Assembly: GCA_902651635.1 (NCBI GenBank)
Contig: CACRSC010000018.1
Span: 144,605 to 186,915 of the forward strand
Source: Mastigamoeba balamuthi
Taxonomy: Eukaryota; Evosea; Mastigamoebida; Mastigamoebidae
Length of the DNA stretch: 42,311 bases
Reading direction: 5' to 3'
This document shows positions 31,373 through 42,311 of this stretch, one piece after another; within the stretch, counting starts at the first letter, position 1; every line of letters starts with the position of its first letter. A program made the translations under genes and the position numbers. The notes beneath the pieces are model-generated. The model was given only the letters and a program-made list of their open reading frames with translations, ran no database searches and was not told the DNA's origin.

Positions 31373-31743
31373 CGTGCGGTGTGGGCAGCGCTGTGAAACA
31401 GAGTGGAGTTTCGTATTTTGATTCTGAACTCAAAATCTTGGCACATGTGACGTGTATGGAGGAGTGAGTGGACAGTGCGTGGCGACTGCTGTTCTCATTC
31501 AGGGCCGTGAGGAATCTGCTTGGGTTTCTCCTTGTCCGTGTCCGTTTCACTTTGCGCTTGGTGATTCACGCATGCCCCCGCAGCCTTCCGCTGGTAAAAA
31601 AGGACTTCTGAGGTGGTGGTATGGCCCGTGTGTGCCTATACACTGTGGTGTGGTGTGTTGTCTCGAGCGGGAATGACTATATCGCGACACAGATGGACCG
31701 CAAGGGACGCTAGTTTTTGCGTATCAGCTGAGTGTTGTTTGTC
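31373..31743. other. Spacer between family members 2 and 3
   Basis: There is no supported gene here. It holds the 5' flank of member 2 and the 3' flank of member 3. Short open frames are not conserved between the paralogous spacers. Confidence 0.4.
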
Positions 31744-32396
31744 TCAGGACATCTCATCCAGGTGTTGGTACGACACGGCAGGAGAAGCCTCGGCAGTGTC
31801 TTGGTGTTCCGAGGCCGCGCGTGGATGACTGCGGCGGTATCTCGTCCGCCCGAAGTGAATGAAGAAGCCGCAGAGGCAGCAGCCGCAGCAGCACAGGGGA
31901 ACGCTCGCCGCCGCGTAGAGCAGGTTACGCTTGACCAGCCAAAAGGGCACCTTCACCACGGTGATCTCCCCCAGCACAATCGTCTCCGCAGACACATTCG
32001 TCTGGCGCAGGTGCAGCCTCACGCCCTCGTCCAGCTCGCAGGCGAACGGAAAGATCTGCGTGGGGGCAGTGTTAGGCAACAGGGAGCTTGGGGGCACTGC
32101 GAGTTCCGGAGGGGTGCGTGGGCTCGCACAGTGAGGCGGCGATACGCTGACCTGCCAGAGGCACACGGCACGCACCTCGCCGTGGACTTGGGGCTGGTGG
32201 AGGCGCAAACGGTGAAGTCGCCGCTGAAGGAGAGGAGGTCGATCCCCTGCATGTCGTAGGTGCCGCTGATGTTGCTGCTGTACGACACAGTGGCCCCGTC
32301 TCTCAGCACCACGTGCACGTCGATCGTCTTGGCATGCGCCGGCAACAGCAGGAGCGCTGTGGCCCAGAGCAGCATGCCGCTGGTCGCCGAGAGCAT
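31744..32396 (-). CDS. Small type I membrane protein, tandem family member 3
   Basis: Exons 32396-32130 and 32055-31744 give 192 residues. The signal peptide is MLLWATALLLLPAHA, reached from the upstream ATG MLSATSG. The ectodomain has MQGIDLLSFSGDFTVCAS and CVPCASG, then PFACELDEGVRLHLRQTNVS. The membrane helix is Cys-rich (YAAASVPLCCCGCCLCGFFI). The tail ends YQHLDEMS, a diverged form of YRPLDERV. The first exon is 267 nt, exactly as in member 2. The intron is at the same place as in the other members. Confidence 0.75.
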
Positions 32397-32550
32397 TCCC
32401 AGAGGAGTTGGTAGCAACCGAAACACGAAGTACTTCTCTTTGTTGAACCCGATTCGCGAGTCTGTGGGGAGAATCGGTGGGCCGAATCGCCTCGACTCCA
32501 CGGTGGTGGGGCTCCTTCGATGGTGGTTGCTCTCTGAGTGAATGCGTGTC

Positions 32551-33218
32551 TCAGACCCGGTCGTTGAGAGGCCTGAACACCACGGCAGGCCCGGGCTGCG
32601 TCACGAAGATGGTCCCTGACTCGGAGCGGGCACGCCTGTTGTGCGAGACGATCAGGTAGGCGACGATGCCGCACACGATGCCGAACGCCGCGACGCCGCC
32701 CACTACGAGGAGCACCGTGAGCAGCACCTCGTCGTCGTCGTCGACGTCGACCGTGATCGTGCCGACAACGGTTGTCGAGAAGAACGAGTTCAGGGGCACG
32801 ATGCAGAGCTTCACGTTTGAGGACAGCTTGCAATCGGATGCCGTGATCTGCGCAGCCAGCCAGCTCGCTGGTAAGTCGACTTATGACATGGGGGTGTTGG
32901 TTGGGTCTGGGAGCCCAACGGAGAAGGGCTTCGGGCTGGTGATACCTGGAGAACGCCGTTTATGGACGTCCTGGAAGCACAACTAATGCAGCTATTGATG
33001 TTGCAGACCCCGCCGGACGAGGCGCAGAAGACTATGTCGCCGCTGGTGGACACGAGGTCTGCGGACTTGAAGGAGTAGTCCCTCTTCCAGCCAATACGGT
33101 GGGCAATGTCGGACTCAAGCCGCTGGTTCACGTTGACAACGTCCTCGTAGGCCAGCGAGGGCCAGCAGAGCAGCACGACGGCACAGAAGAGGGTTGCGGG
33201 ACCCATAGGAGTGGCCAT
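32551..33218 (-). CDS. Small type I membrane protein, tandem family member 4
   Basis: Exons 33218-32946 and 32847-32551 give 189 residues. The signal peptide is TLFCAVVLLCWPSLA. The ectodomain has YSFKSADLVSTSGDIVFCAS and CISCASR, then CKLSSNVKLCIVPLNSFFST, which is very close to member 1. The membrane helix is LLTVLLVVGGVAAFGIVCGI, followed by an SHNRRARSESGTIFV segment shared with member 1 and an FRPLNDRV end. Members 1 and 4 are the closest pair although they are at opposite ends of the array. Confidence 0.75.
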
Positions 33219-33393
33219 AGTCCGTGTTTTGTACTTGCGGTGTTTTAGTTGTGTGTGTGCTGTTCCGGATTTGATACAAGAAGATTCGGGTGTATTTGTG
33301 CTTTCTGGTTCCTCGATTGACCAGAGAAATCCCGGGCGTTCACGTCTGTGGGGGAGGACTACCTTGAGCGATGTACGCTATTGTAGCTCTTGT

Positions 33394-35089
33394 TCACAGC
33401 TTGTGTGTCTTGGCCGAGAATGCTGCCGCGAGCTCTGTGGTAGTGCGGATTACCATGTTGGTAGACACGCTGTCGTACTTGTCGATATTCAGCACCGCCC
33501 TCGCCTGCGCGTTGAGCAGGGCCAGGACGTGGGGCTCCAGCCAGTTCTTTACGTCCGACCCAAGCACCTGCCTCATGCTCTCCGGGAGCCTCGCTATCTC
33601 CTGCGCAGTGAGCTCCTCCTCCTTGTCCACGCTCAGCGGTGGGACCTGCTCTGGTCCGTTTCTGCCCGCCCTCGACCCCTCCGAGGCCTTCCCGGGGGCC
33701 TTGGGGCTCGTCACGGGCGACTGCAGGAACCCCGCCATCGGCTGCCCTGCAGAGGGCTTGGGGCTGAGCGGTGACTGGGGCTCCGAGCCCGACGAGCTCT
33801 TGTGCTTCGAGGACGAGTGCGGCCGGTGCGAGTGCTGGTGGCCCCCGTGTCCCGACGTGGTCGAGGGCGACGACACGGCACAGGGCTCTTTCTGGGGGCG
33901 AGTGATGCAGACGGCCTTGTAGCCTTCGGGGTCCAGCGTGAACGCGGACCTGTTCAGGAACGGGTTGATGTCCGCGACGACCTCGGTTGCACCAGCCGCC
34001 AGACACCTCTCGTAGACCTTCTTGTCCCGCAGGCTCTCGGCGCTGACGTACACCACTACCGCGATGTCGCTCTTGAGCTTCTTGCGGACGCTCGTGACGA
34101 GGTCGATCCCCGCGCTCTCGTAGGTCGCGGGACTCGCGTCGCCTGCCCTCTTCTCCACCCTTGCCATGTCGGTGATGACAGCGGAGAAGGCGTCGGGGCT
34201 CTTCCGCAGGACCTCGAGCGCCTCGTCGGTGCTCCTGGCCAGCTCGAACTTGAGGGACGTGGCGGCCTGGATCCAGAGCTCGTTGTTCTCCGGGTGGTCG
34301 TCGACCCACAGGATCTTGAGGGCCTCGGGGGGCGGCGCTGGCCGCCACGCCTTCAGCCACTGGGGGGGCGTCGTGGTCTTAGTCGAGCACCAGCGAGCGT
34401 ACTCTGAGGCTGTGACAGCCCCGCTGCCGTCCATGTCGAGGGCACCGCCCAGCTCTGCGGTCGCAGCACTGTTCTCCGCCAGCCCCGCTCTGTTCCACGC
34501 GATCCCGACGAGGTTGTCCGTCGCAATGTCGAGCGCCTGAGCGCGTAGCACGTGAGCGAAGGCGGGAGGGCTGAGAGAGCGGTCTCACAGCGACGTTGTT
34601 CCTCCAGAAGTCCACGGCCCCCGGCACCTCCTGGCAGCACTGGAGAATCGCCGTGAGCTGCACGTCCACTGGGTCGGCTGGAATGCTGCCGACACGCGCC
34701 ATGCTGTCGGTGATCCTCGCGACGTCCTCGCGTATTTCGGTCAGCTCGGAGATCTTCCAGCCCTTGATCAGCGTCCACACAATGCCCTGGCGGCCCTCCA
34801 TGCGCTTGAGGCGCAGCAGGACCCCCTGCATCGTCTCTTCGACCAGCCTCACCAACGACTGCTGGACCAGGGCCTTCTTCTTCTCAAAGGCCTCGCTGAA
34901 CACCTCGACCTCTCTCACGAGCATGGAGAGCTCGCCCGGGAATTTCTGTGGCGAGCACGCAGGTGAGCACCGGGCCAGGCAGTGCGGGCAAGAACGGGCC
35001 TTGGTTTTGATGCGCCAATCGTTGAGGAACGTGATCACCTCGACGGTGATGGCAATTGCTCCGAGCGTCGTCTGGGCAATGTCGCACAT
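33394..35089 (-). CDS. Receiver-domain protein with EF-hand and helical N-terminus
   Basis: Two exons, 35089-34595 and 34536-33394, join in phase 0 to 545 residues. Residues 1-165 are mostly long amphipathic helices beginning MCDIAQTTLGAIAITVEVIT. In general look they recall HeLo/MLKL/RPW8-type four-helix bundles, but that is only an impression. A canonical EF-hand loop follows (DMDGSGAVTASE, residues 199-210). Then comes a receiver-like domain with KILWVDDHPENN (Asp244, Asp245) and the phosphoacceptor position VITD (Asp288), and a VVVYVSAES strand with the conserved Ser position. The usual Lys-Pro is not obvious. The WVDDxPENN and ITDMxR signatures are those of bacterial stand-alone receiver domains. 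The C-terminus is a His/Ser/Pro-rich linker and a helical end. Calcium- and phosphorylation-linked signalling is inference. Confidence 0.7.
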
Positions 35090-35416
35090 GATCCGCGCTT
35101 TGTGTTGGATTGCAATTCACGGCCCGCAACGTGTATGGTCCAAAGAACAATGTGCTTGTGGTATCCGGGAATACCGAGCAAATCGGCAAAATTGAGTCCC
35201 TGGTGATCCAGTGGATCCAGTGGGGGTGCCACCGAGGAGTGTCTGGCCGGGTTCGAGAGCTTCGTCTCCTTCCTGTTCAACTATGAAACGACACCCACCG
35301 GCGCCCCCGCCCGCCCAAATTTAGCACATAATAATCCTGTCATGGAAAGCGTTGGTGGTGGCACGGTGGAATCGGTTGTTCGGTTGTGGTTCTGCGCTTA
35401 TAACGAGGCGATCGTG
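35090..35416. other. Spacer between CHO2-like gene end and receiver-gene start
   Basis: It carries the 5' flank of the receiver-domain gene and the 3' flank of the methyltransferase gene. No gene is supported. Confidence 0.4.
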
Positions 35417-38096
35417 TTACTGGGCCTTCTTCTTGGAGGAAGACGGCCGCTGGCGCGAGTGCGTCACGCGCTCCAGAGCCTCGAGCAGCTTCTTCGGCCT
35501 CCACTGCTTGACTGCGTTGTTCGAACGGGAAAACCGTCAGTTTCGAACGACACAGAGGGAGCGGAACGCATGGCGTGCCCTTCTGCTTGAGCTTCTCGGT
35601 GCCGCGGCCGGTGGAGAGCCTCACTCTGCCAAACTCCTCGCGGATGTCGTCGATCTCCTCGAGGAGGTTGGCCTTGATCTGGTCGATCTCGGCCTGCGCC
35701 TTGTCGTTGAGCTCCTTGAGCGTGCGGTTGCTCTCGATGGCCTCGATGAGGATCTCCCTGACGGCGCTGCTGATGCCGCTGTTGGCGCGCAGGTTCTCGC
35801 CGTGCTTCTTGTACATGTGCGGCCTCTCGACAAAGACGACAAAGAGGAAGTGGCAGAGCTGGCTGAACATGGCCAGCACGAGCATCGTCCTGCTCTCGGC
35901 GATCAGCGCCATGCCGTAGAACCCCGCGTAGCCGACGACCGCGTCCGGGTTGTCCATGAACCTGTAGACGCCGTGGTAGTACAGGCTGGGCGGCAGGTTG
36001 AGGTCGTCGATGAAGAAGTCGCCGTAGAACCACCCGTAGTCGCCCAGCACCTCGTAGCACTCGGCAGACGTCCAGAAGCTGATCAGCACCAGCACGCTGC
36101 CGATGACCTGCTTCAGGTAGTAGTGCGCGCCCGACACGGCCGACAGCTGCCACGAGCAGAGCGCAAACGACACCAGCGTCATCGTGTGCGACAGGTTGAA
36201 CACGCCCTTCCAGTGGTCAAACGCCTGCCGCTTGGTCAGCCCGCGCCTGCCCGCCAGCCTGAACAGGAACCCGTCTTTGCCCTGCTTGTGCAGCAGCACC
36301 CCCAGCACCCCGCTGTACACCAGGCGCCAGAACAGCACCTCGGCTGCAGCAGCGGAGGCAGTGTCAGTGCGCAGGCGTTGCTCGCTGGCCCGCAGGGAGC
36401 AGCGGGCGCACCGATGTAGAAGCCCAGCGGCAGGCCGTTGGTGAAGAGGTGGTAGATGACGTGCTGCGAGACGATCAGGAGGACGGCGATGTCGCTGAAG
36501 CGGAACGGGTTGAAGTTCTTGAGGCCCAGCAGGTCCTTCTGGAAGTACCCCACCGTCTTGTCGTACAGCAGCGCGTCGCGCACTGCAGGCAGGGCCCCAG
36601 GGGACGTAAGCGCCGGCCGAGAGCGAGTGAGAAAGAGAGAGACTGCCGTGCCCTGCTTGTCCTTGTCACCGACCATCTCGGGGTAGATCTTCTTCATGTG
36701 CGGCGTCTCGCAGAGCGCGAGGAAGATCATCTGCATAAAGTGCGCCGCGAGGCTGACGTAGAGCACCGTGTACGAGTGCGACAGCAGCGAGCAGCCGTAG
36801 AAGAACGAGTACCCGATCGTGTACATCGGGTGCGGGGCGATGCGGAACACGCGGTCAAACGACAGCTTTCCGTCGATGAGGAAGAAGAAGTCGCCCCAGT
36901 CTGTGTTGCCACCGCATTTCTTGAGACGCGCTGGGGGGAAAAACCCGCGTGGAGAGACGCGCTGAAGCGCATGTGACGTACACCACGCGAAGTCCTTGAC
37001 GACGCGGTACGAGTCCGACTTGGCCCACAGAGAGAAGAAGTTCAGGGCGAGGCCCACCGCATACAGCACGATGTCGTTGACGCCGATCGTCTCAGGCACG
37101 TCCCTTTTGTTTTTCGGTTTTTGTTTGATAAACCGAGACTCTTGTCAGCGAGACGCCGAAAAAAGCGGAAGAGCAAAGGGGGACAGCAGCAGCTGGTCAC
37201 CAGTAGGCGATGACAAAGGCGAAGTAGGCCATGAGGTCGTTGGCGAGGATGATGTCGACAAAGTGGCGGAAGGGGAGCCAGGCGGTGAAGGCGAGCGGGG
37301 CCTTGTCCCACGAGTAGTCGCTGCCCATGCCCTGGCACGCGGCGTACTGCAGCACCTGGTAGGCGGTCGACTGCGGGCCGCCCTTGAGGACCCGCTCGGT
37401 CATGCGCGTGACGCCCTGGCTGTTGGACTGCCACCGCAGCACCAGCCCGATGCCGACATTGTACGCCAACCTCCAGAGGATGAACCACGCGGCGATCGTC
37501 TGCAGTGCCGAGCAGCAGGAGAAAAAAAGATATTCCGTCAGGGATAATGACGACAGAGGGGGGAAAAATATCCCCCTTGCATAGGCGGACGCACCCAGCG
37601 CGGGATGGGCAGGAAGACCAGCAGGAGGTTCAGCGCCGAGAGCTTCTGGACCCACTCGAGCGCAGACCACCTCCAGGGCGCCTGCACGTTCATCGGCCCC
37701 CACGTCTTGGGCACGAAGAACCCTGGGTTTTTGATTTTCACGTCACGCCGGCAACGTCATTAATTAAAGGGCAACGCAGAGGAGGAGAAATGACGGACTT
37801 TGCCCGTCAAAAGTCCTGCCGGGCCCCAGGCGCCTGATGAGGTCCTGCTCCTCGGCCTCGCGCGCGGCGAGCTCCTCCTGGGACTCGGCCACGCCGGCGC
37901 TCGAGTCGGAGCTGACGTAGCCCGCGGGGCTCTCGAGGTCCGAGTCGTCCGAGCCGACGAGGTCCGCGCACTCGCTGCGCTCGTCGTCCGTGACGTCCCC
38001 GTCGTCGACGACGGCGGCGGCGGGGGCTGCTGCCACGCGGGCCTCGCCCCTCGCCCTCGCGTCGTTCCTCGGCTCAGCGGCGCTCTCTTGACTCAT
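35417..38096 (-). CDS. CHO2: Phosphatidylethanolamine N-methyltransferase, CHO2 type
   Basis: Eight exons keep phase: 38096-37799, 37722-37595, 37499-37201, 37103-36982, 36900-36652, 36582-36412, 36343-35579 and 35511-35417, giving 708 residues (yeast Cho2 is longer). The N-terminus is acidic (MSQESAAEPRNDARAR) and leads to FDGQRFFVPKTWGP. Two methyltransferase halves follow. The first has VVKDFAWYWGDFFF, RIAPHPMYTIGYSFFYG and CETPHMKKIYPE. The second has DNPDAVVGYAGFYGMALIAE and VERPHMYKKHG. Many hydrophobic helices mark an ER membrane enzyme. It uses S-adenosylmethionine to methylate phosphatidylethanolamine towards phosphatidylcholine. Introns 36583-36651 and 35512-35578 fit only with GC donors. 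The C-terminus has a coiled coil and a Lys-rich end (SSSKKKAQ). Confidence 0.85.
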
Positions 38097-38937
38097 AGCG
38101 GTGCTGCTGCTGTTGTTGTTGTTGTTGTCGCTGCAGTGGGGGCGGAGAAGAATCTGCTGAGAACGTATCGCCCACCCAAAGCAGAGTGCCGCCGGGGGGA
38201 AGTGCCGTACGATGCCAGTTTCGGGGTTGGGTTGGAGCAAGGCGGTGCTCGGTGGGGGATGGGGGCGACTCGCAGAGAACTGTGGGGGTGGTGGTGTGTG
38301 CGAGACCTTTGGGTCAAAAAAAATGAAAAAACCTGGGCGGTTGAGTCACGCGCGGGGTGGGATCTTTTCAGAAATCCTAGCCCCACGTCGACCCATTGAC
38401 CGGATCCCTCCTCAATTGAACGCGTGTGGCAGGTCTGCAGCGATCTCTGGAAGCTCGGGGCGCCCAGCGGTGGTGCCTTGCCCTGTCCGCCATGAAGAAA
38501 GTTGGTGATTGTTGGGATGCCAACTGGGATGGCGCCAAGCGGCTGTGCTCGTTACTGGAACTTCAGCAGTGCCGATATTATCATCGCGCAAATCAACCAC
38601 CACAGACCAGCGATAAAACGTTCAGTCGCACAAGACACACACGCAGAGTGGAGCAGCAACACAAACGCTTTGTGGAGATGGTCGATTTGTTGGGGTCTTT
38701 CGGAGAGTGTGAACTGGGCTCCGGGGGGACATAGAAAAAGATAGGGGTCGAGTAGCGCAACAGGAAGGCGCCACCGGGAGGGCCGGGCGCGCGCAGGCTC
38801 CGGCGCCCCCCAGAGCGCGGCAGGCGCCCCACGCACAGGCTACGAGGCCGCCCACCGCGCCCCAGGGGGCACAGGACACCGGGGCGCGCGCCCTCCCCCG
38901 CAAGCAGCGGCGCCTCCCCAACCAACCCGCGGCTCGC
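38097..38937. other. Spacer upstream of CHO2 and downstream of eS24
   Basis: No gene is supported in these 841 bp. A short plus-strand frame near 38490 lacks exon partners and motifs. The part next to 38096 should hold the CHO2 promoter. The part near 38937 is the eS24 3' flank and is very GC-rich. Confidence 0.4.
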
Positions 38938-39638
38938 TTACTTCTTCTTCGAGCCCTCCTCGCTCGAGGCCTTGACCTTCTGGCGAGTGCCCCACTGCTT
39001 CTTGGCCTTGTTCCTGCGCTCCTTGCGCTGCTTGCGGCCGCCCTCCTTCTTCTTGAGGAAGCCCTCCTGTATATCCCAGCCCGTCGAGTGAGGCGGGTGC
39101 CCTCGGCGCGCGCTGTGCTGCCATAGGGAGAGAGGGGAGAGGATAACGTACGCGGACTTGGAGGTACTTGGCGGCGAACTTCTTCAGCGCCGTGATGTTG
39201 TCATAGATGATGCCGAAGCCAGTGCTGCGGCCGCCACCGAAGGCGGTGCGCATGCCGTAGACCAGGATGGTCGCGGGGTCCTGTTGGCGTCATCGCGGGC
39301 GCACGTGAGAAAAACCGCTCGGGTCTCCCTTGGTGTTGTGTGCGGCAAAGAAGGCGCTCTTCTCTCTACTCACCGAGACCTTGTAGACCTTGGCGATCAT
39401 CTCCCTCAGCGTCTTCTTCGAGACGTTGGCGGCGCCGGGGTGGTCGGCGATGATCACCTGGGCGAGGGCAGGGGCGGCGGTCAGCCCCTCTGGCCCGGGC
39501 GTGCCGCGCGCACTACAGAAGGGGGGAGAGCGGCCGACGACACCGGGAGAGGGCACGCACGAACTGCTTGCGCTGGAGCAAGCGGTTGATCATGAACTTG
39601 CGCGTGCGGATGGTGATGGCGGAACCCTTCTCCGACAT
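38938..39638 (-). CDS. RPS24: 40S ribosomal protein eS24
   Basis: Exons 39638-39561, 39457-39374, 39280-39152 and 39066-38938, all phase 0, give 139 residues, close to the usual 130-135. The start MSEKGSAITIRTRKFMINRL and LLQRKQF are diagnostic. They are followed by a VSKKTLREMIAKVYKV segment, then MRTAFGGGRSTGFGIIYDNI, and the basic tail GGRKQRKERRNKAKKQWG. It is a structural component of the small ribosomal subunit. All four exon lengths are multiples of three. The C-terminal tail is slightly longer and ends in EEGSKKK. Confidence 0.95.
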
Positions 39639-40642
39639 GGTTGGCGCGGGACTAAGGACTCGGGCGGCAAACAGGACCCCACAAAGACTAAAGAGGCCTC
39701 GGGAGAGAAAAAAAAGAGACCCGCCGCGCTGAATGGCTCCTGTTGATGTCACGCTTTACGTCATCGTTGACCTTTCGGGGCCGAAAAGGCGCCGGTGCCG
39801 CTGAGGTTGCTCGCGCCCGTCTCAACCACCGCACCGACCTCCGCCACTCCCCTCCGCACCCTCAGGCCGGTGTTCACTCCGCCGCGGGAATAACGTTGCC
39901 GGGCTGAGCGTCGAGCGAATCAGGGAAACGACAACCCTCTGGGACACCATCCCGACCAAGGCCTCAGCCCGGCTTCGCGCTTCCACAACTGATTCCCTTC
40001 TACCCAAAATCCAAGTCTCATCCGGATGTACTTGATGTCAATGACATCATCGAACGTGTAGGGGTGCAAGATTAGAATTGCCAAATTTATGGTCCACACC
40101 GGCAGCTTCTGCTCATCTTCAAATCCATATTTATATTCTCCCATCACTACAATATATCACGCCAAAACCTGCCGAATTCGGGATTCACATATTTCATCTT
40201 TTCCCTCGAATTTCACCTGCAACACACACAAAATATCCAAACAGCGAGTGCACAATTCTAAAAGCAGCAATAGCACACTGCACAACGAACTCAGGAGATG
40301 TGACACAGCGCTGCCCAAACCCCCCGAACTTTCGGTTTCCCCAACAAATATAACAATTTCACAATTCCCAATGGGGAAACGGTAACGGCATTACCCACGT
40401 CAAAAGACACCCAAACGACTCCAGCAGTCCTCGCACACCCCCCGCGGGGGCCCGGCGCCCCGACGCGGCACCCGCGCGCGACAGCGGCAGCGACGGACCT
40501 GCGCATTCTCGCCACAGTCGAGATTTTCCCGAGATTTTCCGCACAGTTTTCTGGCTGCACTTTTTTCGGAGAAGGGGCGCGTGCCTGATAGAGACACACC
40601 ACCACCCTTTCTCCTCACAGCCGCTTCGCCACCACCGCCGAC
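39639..40642. other. Divergent intergenic region with an AT-rich island
   Basis: This 1-kb spacer separates eS24 (minus) from the Q/A-rich gene (plus) and should hold both promoters. TTTACGTCATCG near 39,757 is a CRE-like word about 115 bp upstream of the eS24 ATG. The stretch 40,000-40,400 is clearly AT-richer than its surroundings and has no supported gene. Confidence 0.4.
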
Positions 40643-42311
40643 ATGCAGCAGCAACCCGCTGCCATCTCGCCGCACGCCAAGGTGCCACACCCCTCCGCCC
40701 CCCACCGTTTCCGCGGCGAACCCGACCCCGACGAATCTCCCCGCACCGCCTCGGTGGGCGTTTTTTGAAGGGCCCAGTATGCCGGGTAACACCCACCATA
40801 ACTGACGCGCCGGTTCCCCGGCGGGGGGCGCGTCGGGTGCGCGAAACCCGGAAAAAATCCGCAGCGGGTGGCGCTCGAGGCGACGATGCTGCCAGAGGGC
40901 GTGCAGACGTCGGCCCCCGTGCCCGCGCCAGCGCACCACAACAACCACTGCAGCTTCTCGGGCCAGCGCGTCTCGCCGCACCAGCAGCAGCAGCCCACGC
41001 TCTACTACCAGCCGCAGTTGCGCCCCCCATATCTCTCTCTCTCCCCCCCCACTGGCGCCGCACCGCGGGCGCCAACTCGGGCGCGCGCGTGTTTCCCAGC
41101 CCCGCGAGTATCTCAAAATCTCCGGCAGATTCTACGGCGCCTACGCGAGCCCGCGCGTCTCGCAGCCCAACTTCGGGCCGCTTTTCTCGCCGATGCCGCT
41201 GGGGCCCCCGGTTCTCATGCCGGGCCAGGTCTCGGCGCCGACGAGCGCCGTCCCGATGCTGCTGTCGCAGCCGGCGCCGCCCTCGCCGCTGTCGCCGCGC
41301 CAGGCGATGTTCCCGATGGCCATCTCGTCGAGCTCGGGCTCCTCGGCCTCGAGCTTCGCCGGCGGCTCGCCGATCCCGGGCGGCGCCCTGGGCACGCCGC
41401 CCGTGCTGATGCCGCGGCTCTACGCGCCGATGCCGCCCGTCTCCGGGGGCGGCAGCCCCGTGGCGTACATCGTGCCCAACCCGCGGGCGTCGGCGCCTGT
41501 GGGGCAGAAGCAGATGAGCCTGCGGTACGTGCAGGCGATGCCCAACGCCGGGGCAGCGCAGGGGTCGCGCGGGATGCGGTTCGTGCGCGTGCACCAGCCG
41601 CGCGCGGCCAGCGGGCTGCAGTCGGTGGTGTCGATCGCGTCGCCGCAGGGCAGCAGCGGCAGCGCCAGCAGCGGGACCGCGAGCTTCGTGCAGGCCTACT
41701 CGATGTACGCCAAGTACGGCACCTACCACAACGCCTGGCAGAAGATGCAGCGCTCCAGCGTCGCCTCGGGCCAGCCCGCCACGGTCCCGCGCACCTCGCT
41801 CAAGTACATCTGCGTCAACACCGCCACCGGCCCCAAGCTCGTCCCCGTGCGCAGGCCCACGCGGCTCTCGCTCCCAACTCAGCGGTCCGCTCCTGTTCCC
41901 TTCTTCCCCTCGCGCGCAGGTGCTGATGACGGGGTCCAAGACGATGAAGTTCGTCTCGGCGTCGCAGTACGCGCAGCTGCAGCAGCAGAGGCAGCAGCAC
42001 TACCACCACCAGCAGCAGTACGCGCTGCAGCAGATGCAGGCGGCACAGAGCAGCGCAGCCGCGGCCGTCGCCGCAGCCGCAGCCGCGCCTGCGCCCAGCG
42101 TGCTCGACCCCTCGCCGCCCAGCCCGATGGCCAAGGTCGCCGAGTCGCCGCGTATGGCAAGCCCGGGCAAGGATACGCTGGCTGCAGCGATCGCGGCGGC
42201 GGCGGCGTCGCCAGAGGAGAGCAGGGCGGACAGCATGGGGCGCAGGATGACGTCGAAGGAGGTCAAGGAGTGGGAGCGCGAGTTCCTCAAGTCGCTGAGG
42301 AACTACGACCC
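40643..42311 (+). CDS. Gln/Ala/Pro-rich protein, 3' end beyond the window
   Basis: Exons 40643-40681 (MQQQPAAISPHAK), 40865-41016, 41129-41846 and 41920-42311 (incomplete) join in phases 0, 2 and 0. The product is low-complexity: Pro/Ser/Gly/Met-rich first, with SVASG, KYICVNTATGPKLVP and VLMTGSKTMKFVSASQY as more ordered spots, then long Gln/His and Ala runs. A charged helix begins at SKEVKEWEREFLKSL near the end of the window. Such composition is common in transcription or RNA regulators, but no domain is recognised. The upstream ATG was chosen because its donor joins exon 2 in phase. A start at 40886 inside exon 2 is the alternative. Confidence 0.65.

Noticed and set aside
1-42311. tRNA or rRNA genes
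   Set aside because: No cloverleaf with A/B boxes and no rRNA core sequence was recognised by eye. A tRNAscan/Infernal run would settle this.

Overview
This is a nuclear chromosome segment from a GC-rich, intron-bearing unicellular eukaryote. The evidence is a spliced ribosomal protein eS24 gene, a spliced VAP gene, a spliced fungal/protist-type phosphatidylethanolamine methyltransferase gene, AATAAA signals and many short (26-200 nt) introns with conserved phases. The mix of multi-module Cys-rich surface receptors, P-loop GTPases of AIG1-like appearance and a receiver-domain protein would fit an amoebozoan, perhaps an Archamoeba. That placement is inference and weak.

The window has two parts. 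Bases 1 to about 11,450 are AT-richer and look like a mobile-element or accessory block. This block holds the 3' end of an acidic Q-rich protein gene, a damaged-looking minus-strand gene, a Cys-rich probable zinc-binding gene, and a spliced transposase-like gene recalling fungal CMC/Plavaka-type elements. It also holds another minus-strand unknown gene and plus-strand Q/E-rich and coiled-coil genes. Introns and spacers here are filled with short palindromes of three distinct families and with tandem or fold-back repeats. Exons lack them.

From about 11.5 kb the sequence becomes GC-rich. A segmentally duplicated locus follows. GTPase A is followed by a truncated receptor copy and a small MITE-like element. 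GTPase B is followed by a minus-strand single-pass membrane protein. GTPase C lies just upstream of a giant intact receptor of about 2,993 residues. The receptor has a signal peptide, three beta-helix-like modules, a long Cys-rich stalk, membrane segments, a cytoplasmic ADP-ribosyltransferase-like domain with R-S-ExE residues, and a tail with 14 DSRYSHY-type motifs. Downstream on the minus strand come VAP, four tandem paralogs of a small membrane protein, a protein combining a helical N-terminus, an EF-hand and a response-regulator receiver domain, a CHO2-like methyltransferase, and eS24. A plus-strand Q/A-rich protein gene runs off the right end.

The most novel material is the GTPase plus ART-receptor cassette and its degraded duplicate, the four-member membrane family, the receiver/EF-hand protein and the palindrome-filled introns of the left block. 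A plausible reading is a surface-sensing or self/non-self locus beside housekeeping genes. No function for that locus can be shown from sequence alone.
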